A stretch of 64,000 nt of DNA, from positions 1,550,001 through 1,614,000 of the forward strand of contig OW051473.1 of the NCBI GenBank assembly GCA_932521025.1, read 5' to 3'. The number at the start of each line of letters is the position of its first letter. Position 1 is the first letter of the stretch. Positions 57,105 to 64,000 of the stretch are shown here, in pieces. The stretch comes from Oscheius onirici (Eukaryota; Nematoda; Chromadorea; Rhabditida; Rhabditidae). The translations under genes were made by a program, and so were the position numbers. The notes under the pieces are model-generated. The model saw only the letters and a program-made list of their open reading frames with translations, was not told the DNA's origin and did not search any database.

Positions 57105-57660
57105 GATAATCATATAATTGCTATATGTCGTGACATGCTGATGCTCCAGTTATCGGCACTAGTCCTAGCAACTCTCGTCCAGACCTCTCCCAATCGATCT
57201 ACAAAATCGTCTCTCCATCTGGCCTTTGGTCGTCCACCCATTCTTCTTCGTCGCCAGGGTCTCCATTCCACAACACATTTCGTCCATCTGTCATCCGGCA
57301 TGTTAGCTACCTTCTTCGCCCATAGCCATTTTCTTTTGACCAATTCCTTTCTGATGGCGGGTAGTTTGGTAGTCTCTTCTAACCATTCGTTGGTCCTTCG
57401 ATCCAGCAGAGTAACTCCCACCATTTTCCTCATCATTTTTCTTTGAATCGTTTTCAGTTTGGTCAAATCGGCTTGTCAGGTACGCCATGTTTCGGAAGCA
57501 ACCAACAGACACGGCTCGACACACATCTTGTACAGTTTCCTTTTCTGGCTAAGAGGGATCCGTCTATTGGTGAAGATCTCGTGGAACCTGTTGAAGGAGA
57601 ACCATCCAGACCTGATTCGTCTGCAAACTTCTAGTGTATTATTCCTGTCGAAATTGACAA
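57105..57660 (-). mobile_element. Degenerate LINE fragment (reverse transcriptase C-terminus)
   Basis: The minus strand reads LEVCRRIRSGWFSFNRF, then LYKMCVEPCLLVASETWRT followed by an in-frame TGA, then TKLKTIQRKMMRKMVGVTL and WEWRPW-type motifs, ending MSRHIAII. This matches the C-terminal third of an RTE-like reverse transcriptase, related in arrangement to the element at 10.4 kb but clearly another family. It is truncated at its 5' end and carries at least one stop. Confidence 0.75.
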
Positions 57661-57814
57661 AAAAGGTTGAGAAATGATCTCAAACCAATCGTGTATAAAA
57701 ATTGAGCAAAACAACGGCAAATCCTTTGTTTTGTATGCAGATGAAATATCTATTTTAAATTGCTCCCAAGTCTGTGTGTGTGTGTTTGTGTGTCTGAGGC
57801 TCTAATTGAGGATA

Positions 57815-58200
57815 AGGAGGGGAGCTTTGTGCGCAAATTAGTTTTTAACAAGTCGCAACAGGAAAAGCAAGTGCGTGAAGGGCCTTTGATAATTTCTTGG
57901 GAGGGACAGGGAGTGACTGAAATAGAGTGACAAGGGAAGAAGGGAAGGAACAGTAGGACTGAGACCCACTGAAGCTAAGAACGGGCCGGGCGACCCGTTC
58001 TACATTTTGAAACTAGGCTTGAGAGGGAGTGGATTCTAATAAGATTTCGGTAGATTCTTTGGAGGGTCAGGGAGAGTGACTGGAGGAGAGTAACAAAGGA
58101 AGAATGGAAGGGAAACCACGACTAGCGCTCCGTGACAGAGCGAAGTCATGAACTTCTACTTTAGCCCTGGAAGGGTGTTGCTAACTTTGTACTATGAAGC
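57815..58200 (+). repeat. Purine-rich duplicated repeat
   Basis: Two blocks, about 57890-57945 and 58050-58110, share ggagggacagggagtgactg or a close form, then a run gaagaatggaagggaa. Part of the same sequence occurs at 31085-31350. A tgtgtgtgtgtttgtgtgtc run lies at its left edge. Confidence 0.45.
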
Positions 58201-58505
58201 TTCGGCCACCTTAAATAAACATCCTACACCCACACAACCAGGGTAACACCGGTCACGTATAGCTCGACAAATTTGGTAGATCAGGCTACAGTGAAGTTCA
58301 TTTTGAGGATTCCTCTTGCATCAAGAACGGTAACGATTATTGTTAGATTAAAGTGTACAACATGAAACAGTTCCGTGTTGTATGATCTGTTTGTTGCCGG
58401 TTGCAACAGTCCGTCCTCCAAACGACCTTGACAGAATGGTGTTTTTCAAACCCAGTTCCACTTGGAATTGGCCGACCAGTTTCCAAAATAACCATTGTTC
58501 CGGCA

Positions 58506-59674
58506 ATGGCACCTCTCAGCATTCCTATCAAAGATGATTCTAAAGGTAATTTCTACATTTGAAATGAAATACATTTTTTAGAAGAGTTTTCTGAAGGCCA
58601 CAAGCCAAATTGTATGGAAATGTTCTTAACGGTCGCATCGTACATTTTGGTGTTTCTGACATTTCCAATCACTGCTTTCTCTTGTTTTAAAGTAATTGTT
58701 TACATTTTATTGTTAGCTTTTTTCTCCAGACAGTTGCTGAATACGAGAGGGCCGTCATTTTTCGACTGGGACGTCTACTTTCTGGAGAAGCAAGTGGACC
58801 TGGACTATTCTTCATAATTCCGTGCATTGACACGTACAGAAAGATAGATATGAGACTATTCTCATTCAACGTTCCTCCTCAAGAGGTTTTTCAACATTTA
58901 ACTACGATTTTCGCAGTTTAGATTTTGTCCAGGGATTCAGTAACTGTAAATGTTGATGCTGTAGTGTATTTCCGTGTTGTGAATGCAGTTCTGGCGGTAA
59001 GATAATTCAAGCTAAAAGACTTGCCATTTTAGATAACAAAAGTCGAAAATGCTACCGATTCCACGCATCTTTTGGCTGCTACAACCTTGCGAAACATTCT
59101 CGGAACAATGACCTTAGCCGAAATGTTATCCGAGCGCTCTTCTATTGCTCACACTATGCAGGTGAGTTAAAAAATGTATCAGCGACCGGCTCGTAGCAAT
59201 ATTCTCAAGAATAGGTGAACACAATAGCAATACTCCTGGTTGTGCTAATTTTTGACTGTTTTCAGTCCACGTTGGATGAAGCTACAGAGCCTTGGGGCGT
59301 AAAGGTCGAACGCGTTGAAGTTAAAGACGTTCGTCTTCCTACTGAACTTCAGAGAGGTCAGTATTTTGAAACGCTTCTTCATTTAACTGTTTGCAGCAAT
59401 GGCAGCCGAAGCAGAAGCGACAAGAGAAGCCAAAGCAAAGTTCATCATGGCTGATGGAGAAAAACAGGCGTCGAAAGCTCTGAAAGAAGCCAGTGAGATT
59501 ATCAGTCAAAGCCCTGCTGCTCTTCAACTTCGCTACCTTCAAGCATTAAATACCGTTGCGTAAGTTTTATAGGTGTAAATTACCTGTTTTCTGTTCAGGG
59601 CGGAGAAAAACTCGACGATAGTTTTTCCGTTTCCCATCGAGCTGATGAAAGTGTTTATGGGAAAGAAGGAGTGA
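58506..59674 (+). CDS. Stomatin-like (SPFH/band 7) membrane protein
   Basis: Eight exons (58506-58545, 58582-58691, 58730-58885, 58922-58996, 59033-59161, 59266-59356, 59397-59559, 59599-59674). The N-terminus [15 protein letters not shown] leads into a hydrophobic hairpin with the conserved proline ([16 protein letters not shown]). The SPFH core is [75 protein letters not shown] and [15 protein letters not shown]; the coiled-coil oligomerisation region is [16 protein letters not shown]. Worm homologues (UNC-1, MEC-2, STO proteins) sit on the inner plasma membrane and regulate ion channels. The exact paralogue was not identified. The C-terminus [12 protein letters not shown] is typical, and the length (about 279 aa) is normal. 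Confidence 0.92.
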
Positions 59675-59982
59675 AGATTCCAGTCTGCTCAAAGATATAT
59701 TTTGTTCTCGGGTTGCCATTCGGGAGATATGGCCGCCATTTCTAAGACTAGCGTCTGCTTTGTATAGTTCCGTGTTGCCCTTTCTTATTCAGAATTTACT
59801 TATGCCAGTACCATACTTATTGGATAAAGTGGTACTTCGACCAGCAGCATACGGCAGCCTCCGTATTTTGGTGTCAGAGTGTAATCCTTCTACCTTCTAA
59901 CTAAATTACCACAGACGCGACCCTCATGAAAACTATCGTTAGAGAAAGGATTAACATGACAGTACTTGGCATGTTAGTCAAT

Positions 59983-60191
59983 AGGGGGCCGGATAGTCAA
60001 GTGGATAGGATGACAGTCTATTAAATAAGTGATAGTCTACCCTATCATCTCTCAACAGCCTAGCCTGTCCTGCGGATCCTGTAGCTTGAGAAACCTGGAT
60101 AACAGAACCGCGCTCGTCATTACTCCAAGACTTCTCGACCCTTTCGATGTTATCCGGTCATGCGAAATGCATCGGTAGCCGAAAAAAAAAA
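59983..60191 (+). mobile_element. tRNA-derived SINE, copy 2
   Basis: Begins ATAGGGGGCCGGATAGTCAA with an A-box-like sequence and GGATAGGATGACAGTCTAT, then continues with the same body as the copy at 41075-41301: ctctcaacagcctagcctg, gtagcttgagaaacctggat, actccaagacttctcgacc, cgaaatgcatcggtagccga. It ends in a run of A bases. Confidence 0.7.
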
Positions 60192-60285
60192 CTGTTTTAC
60201 TAGGTATGTTCTCTTAGTCCTGGCAACTGCGGACACCACGAACAGACAGACGTCTGTGTGTCAGACCATTGCACTTTAGTAGAAA

Positions 60286-60453
60286 ATGATGAGCCCAGCC
60301 GTCTACGACTGCTGCCGCCGTAATCCCGCCTGCTGCGCTCAGAAGCACGACCTCAAGAAGAGTCGTGTTGTATCAGAGCTAATTTCATGCACTCCAATGC
60401 AACATTTTGAACTTTTTTATTCAGAAAGTGTTGACCTAAAATGTGTCTGGGTA
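60286..60453 (+). CDS. Short Cys-rich open frame (possible exon)
   Basis: A frame of about 55 codons beginning MMSPAVYDCCRRNPACCAQK. The first 26 codons up to KHDLKKS are heavily C-biased (tac gac tgc tgc cgc cgt), like the highly expressed genes in this window, while the later part is AT-rich and looks like intron or UTR. This may be a first exon of an unfound gene or a micro-peptide. No signal peptide is evident, and the two CC pairs are the only motif. Confidence 0.3.
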
Positions 60454-62564
60454 TGAGGTCAGTTTCGTCACTGTCGCTCGCCTAGAATGTGAATAATTCC
60501 TAAATTTTCTTTCATGTTTGTTTGAATCGATCCAATTAAAACTAGATTACTTCAGTCGTCGATTTCGGAATGAACGGAAACATAGTGCAAAAAAGAACAA
60601 CCAGTGTATGAAAAATCTGTCGATTCAGTTTTTCTGGATCTCCAGGGAAAGACGTGGATTTGACTTTTGTACGCAATATTGTTCACTTTTTGTTGAGTTC
60701 TTACAATCCATTTTGTTCACTATTTGTCCGGCCTACTAAAAGATAACACAGGGTGGAAACTTTTCTCTCTTAAAGAATCCACTTTTTCACAAATGTTAAG
60801 TTGCACTTAGAACGGGCAGATGAGCATTGTGTTTAGGAACTCTAAAGCATTACGAAAACCCGCACGTCAAAATAAAAGCTTGTGAACGTAAAATTGGCAA
60901 TGTTGCAAAATATTTACCACGTTATTTCCGTTCCATCTGGTATCAGTGATCCAGTTCCGCCGGCATCTCCGGGGCATAACTCTCCTTGTCTTAAAGCACA
61001 TCTGTCTTGTTTTTTACCCTCCGTTGAGACGTGCGAGGTCCTATTGTGGTTTTCGCCCGCGATAATCTCACATAGACTCGGGCTCATCGAGATCTTCAAA
61101 ACACTGTTTAAAGCTCTCACTTGTACTAAGAGCCAGTTATTGATAGCTCAGTTACTCTTGTGTTGTTCCAGTTTTGAGCAGCAAATTGTTAAACAAGAGT
61201 TAATCGTCTGAAGATCTGGAAGCACGAAACCAGTAGAATGATCTATACCGATTTTTGGCTGTATTTCCGGCTTTCGATAATGGAGAGTAGATACATTGAG
61301 GATGTTTTCGGCTCTGAACATCTTAAAGCCTCCCTGCCTGCCGGACAACATCAATCACCGCCATGAGAAATCTTTGCGCTCGGAACAGTTCTATCTCACG
61401 AGGAGGGAGCACATTTTGTCCAAGTGTTCCGAAAAGCGAACGGCTCGCTAAGAATGTTTTCTCCCCAATTTTAAAACGGAAAACGTTTTAGCTACGCTGA
61501 AGTTACCTATCGTTTGGTGAAGCCTACGCTGAAGTTAACTTAAATCAAGGTTCCGGAATATTTTGACAGTGTGACTGTGCAGTCATGTTTAATCAGTTTC
61601 TAAATTTCAAAATGCTTGTTGAGATCGCCCTTCCTACGTCACGCTCTTTCCTAGGGCTATATGGTGTAACGTCTGGCCAGCAAATAAAAATCGTTGAAAA
61701 ATGGAAACGTTTGTTTTGCAATCTCAAAAGTTAATCATAAACAAAACATCCCGTCGTTGAATGTGTACCGGCTGCCGCACATTGAACGATTTGAAGCAAT
61801 TCGTAGTCCCGTGGATTTTCCTTACATAGTGAATCGTTTGCAACGATTTAAATAGAGACAGGGCGTCCTTATGATGCACTATGAATCATTTTTTGAGCTG
61901 TCTAATATTTCAAAAACTACGAATGTTTGCAACATTTTTCCACTGCAAAACTGTTCTTCATCACGTCACTATTTTGCAAGATACGTTTGTTTAGAATAAA
62001 GATGAGATGTTTAGAATTTTTGTATTTTCTAGCGTCATTTAGGTGACGATGATGAATGGGACCAAGGGTTATCATGCTCCGCCCTTAGCCTAATATAAGC
62101 CATCAAACCTATTTTTCGAAAATTCGGAGAAACGTTCCCAAGCTCTGACTGTGCTTTTCAAAATCGACTTTGAACTGCAAAATTTTGAGGCGTTTTTGTT
62201 TGGAAGCTGTATTAACGCTGACAGGATCTTCTTCCATTGACCTCTGTCCAATTTTTACCCTTTGAAGCGGTAGTCTTTCCATTTCAGTTACACAGGCTCC
62301 TTTGTTGATGCCGGAACTTTTGAAAAGAAATTCAGGAAAAAATTCTTGTCAGTCGGGCCGAATCTACAGCACTAATTTTTATGAACACCAAAGCGCATTT
62401 TTTTAAGTCGCTTTGCACTTTACGGACAGATGGCAGCTGTTTTTAGTTTCGAACGGCTGCCGCCTCCGGCGACCACCCATAAATATAGCAGGGCTGTCGA
62501 GGGATATCTTCCCCTCTTTCCTCCAGCATTCGAATTTATTGATCTCTCATCATAAAATTTCAGC

Positions 62565-63553
62565 ATGTTTATCTTGCTCTTCCTCTTTTTAGCCGGGCAG
62601 TGTGTTCAGTCGAATGCTGATGGTGTTGGCCCTGTACGTATCAAATATGATACTGAGGCTCCTACATTGGGTGTTATTGGTATGTTTTGCTTGTGTCAAC
62701 GTCACGAAGATTACAGGGCAATCGGCAGCTTCTGTGAAAGAATGGAAGACTTTCAAATACACCCCCAACAAAAATGGAACATGCGAATGGAAAGGTGAAT
62801 GTGTAAGCATCGAATAGCATGCGTACAAACCTTTTTGACTGAATGCAGAGTTCCTTAAAGACATGCAATCTCAGTTCAAATTTTTTAGGCCGAAATATTT
62901 TCCTATAAATAATCGTGAACATTCGAGAAAAAATAATTTCAGGCACTTGTTTCTTCACTCCTGACTGCTCCGAAGGTTTCGTCTCCATCCGAACTTTCAA
63001 CGGTCGCTGTGGAACTGAAATGTTTGCCGATAAATGCGAGCCTCGCGGATTCGGTGTAGCTTGCTCCAACTTCTTCGGCGTGGAGAAGCGTTACTGCTGC
63101 CGGTACCAAATGTTATTTAAAATTTAAGCATTATTATTTCAGCCAAGATAAGAGCGACAATACTTGGGACGGATTGTGGAGAAGCAGTATGACTGGCAGC
63201 AAGATCGACTGCTATTATAGAAACGGAGACGAGTTGTCTACGATCTACAAATTGTTTACTAGTAAAGGCTGCGGAAGTCTTGATTGTACTCGTTCCGATT
63301 ATGTTACGATTACCCGTGTCAAGTCGTACGTAAGCTTTTGTATTTTTTCAAGATGAACAAACTTTTTCAGCCTATTCACTTTGAAATTGGCGGAGCTAAC
63401 TGTACCGAGGTGTCCAACGGCACCTGGTCAGGAATCGCAGAGTCTGGTCTGATGACATTCTTTGAGAATAAAAAGCAGGTCGATGCCTGGTACAAGTATC
63501 CTACAACTGTGGATGGAGTGTTCTTCGGAAAACAAACCCGCGACCGTCATTAG
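62565..63553 (+). CDS. Secreted Cys-rich protein of unknown family
   Basis: Five exons (62565-62679, 62717-62794, 62943-63102, 63143-63329, 63371-63553) encode about 240 residues. A signal peptide MFILLFLFLAGQCVQS is followed by a spacer, then a Cys-containing part: TCEWKGTCFFTPDCSEGF, FNGRCGTEMFADKCEP, FGVACSNFFGVEKRYCCR. The C-terminal half has KIDCYYRNGDELSTIYKLF, GCGSLDCTRSDYVTITRV and ANCTEVSNGTWSGIAESG. The spacing suggests disulphide-bonded domains. N-glycosylation sites are present (NCT, NGT). The family is not recognised, and codon bias in exons 3-4 suggests good expression. All junctions keep frame. Confidence 0.65.
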
Positions 63554-63830
63554 GGCCATCCGATTGATACTTACTGGCTCCTTTCTGCTTCGTCATGCTT
63601 ACGAGTGATACTGCCGTCATATTGGCTACGAGATACAACATTTCCCCTTTACCAGTTTGTACTTCCTACTCCTCCGCTTGCTAACGTTTTGCTGACCCTC
63701 TACTTATTTTTCACTATTAGAATAAAGTTTTTTGGCTTTACGCCATTTTCTACAGTTGGAACAAAGATTTGTATTAGAAGACATGAAAATGTCAGTATCA
63801 GACAATCGACCAGTAAAAATGCCGTGTTTT

Positions 63831-63975
63831 TCATACTTTTCCTTTAGAGTTGGCTTCTTTAACTTCTAGTGGGACCAGTTGTTTGTAGAACACCAGCATT
63901 AGAAACAGAGCCATTCCCAGGAAACTTATCTGAACAACAACTATCCAAATGTAGCCGGACTGTTTGAACAACATT
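63831..63975 (-). CDS. Last exon of a third CLN7-like transporter (rest outside window)
   Basis: The last exon on the minus strand encodes MLFKQSGYIWIVVVQISFL, then GMALFLMLVFYKQLVPLEV and a short tail ending SKGKV. The pattern (F-K-x-x-GY-x-x-I followed by a final helix and KRLVPL-like turn) matches the last exons of the transporters at 6550-6721 and 8890-9052. It is on the opposite strand, and the rest of the gene lies beyond the right edge. Membership in the CLN7-like group is inferred from this tail only. Confidence 0.55.
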
Positions 63976-64000
63976 CTGAAAAATGCTTAAAACCTGAAGT

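Larger units (their letters stand above)
59675..62564. other. Intergenic with a SINE and a short ORF
   Basis: Holds the SINE copy at 59983-60191 and the short frame at 60286-60453. Frames between 60500 and 61360 on both strands have no motifs. Nothing else was recognised. Confidence 0.45.

Noticed and set aside
60914-61354. Minus-strand frames with CPGDAGGTG, resembling a serine protease Ser motif
   Set aside because: The surrounding sequence has no other S1 motif, and a stop separates the two frame segments.

Overview
This window is nematode nuclear DNA. The genes are split by many short introns, often 36-50 bases, with T-rich acceptors ending in TTTCAG or similar. The gene families also fit a nematode: serpentine chemoreceptors, a cuticle collagen, a divergent nuclear hormone receptor, an invertebrate-type lysozyme, a CUB-like secreted protein and stomatin. 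A free-living rhabditid or diplogastrid (clade V) worm is the best guess, but the species cannot be told from the sequence alone. There is no sign of bacterial operons, CRISPR arrays or prokaryotic mobile elements.

Layout. 1-4 kb: 5' part of a chemoreceptor gene, a frameshifted small secreted peptide, a coiled-coil protein and a small membrane protein. 4.8-9.1 kb: two tandem CLN7/MFSD8-like transporters; the last exon of a third family member lies on the minus strand at the far right end. 9.3-10.1 kb: an unrecognised minus-strand gene. 10.4-12.7 kb: an RTE-like LINE, 5' truncated but with a long open reverse transcriptase frame. 13.4-13.8 kb: a small LEA-like protein. 15.1-20.5 kb: a complex repeat array made of about eight hairpins and four copies of a 600-700 base module. 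20.8-25.2 kb: a small membrane protein and two tandem Sre-like chemoreceptors. 26.2-30.8 kb: a nuclear hormone receptor, a small hypothetical gene and the F-box/SPRY protein FSN-1. 31.7-35.4 kb: a secreted cathepsin-B-type propeptide without a protease, an acidic disordered protein and a CUB-like protein. 36.1-40.7 kb: two carboxylesterase domains that look like one fused gene. 42.5-46.9 kb: a disordered multi-exon protein with all readable introns in phase 0, then a cuticle collagen. 48.4-53.9 kb: another chemoreceptor, two S1 proteases (the second has lost the exon with the catalytic His) and a short membrane protein. 56.2-59.7 kb: i-type lysozyme, a LINE fragment and stomatin. 62.5-64 kb: a secreted Cys-rich protein and the transporter fragment. 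Intergenic DNA carries several tRNA-derived SINE-like families.

The genes do not form one pathway. Several encode secreted or gut/epidermal products (lysozyme, CUB-like protein, proteases, carboxylesterase, collagen), and several of these have a clear TATA box close to the start codon. The strongest candidates for something undescribed are the hairpin family at 15.2-19.4 kb, whose stems keep pairing while their sequence changes, the double-domain carboxylesterase, and the propeptide-only cathepsin relative.
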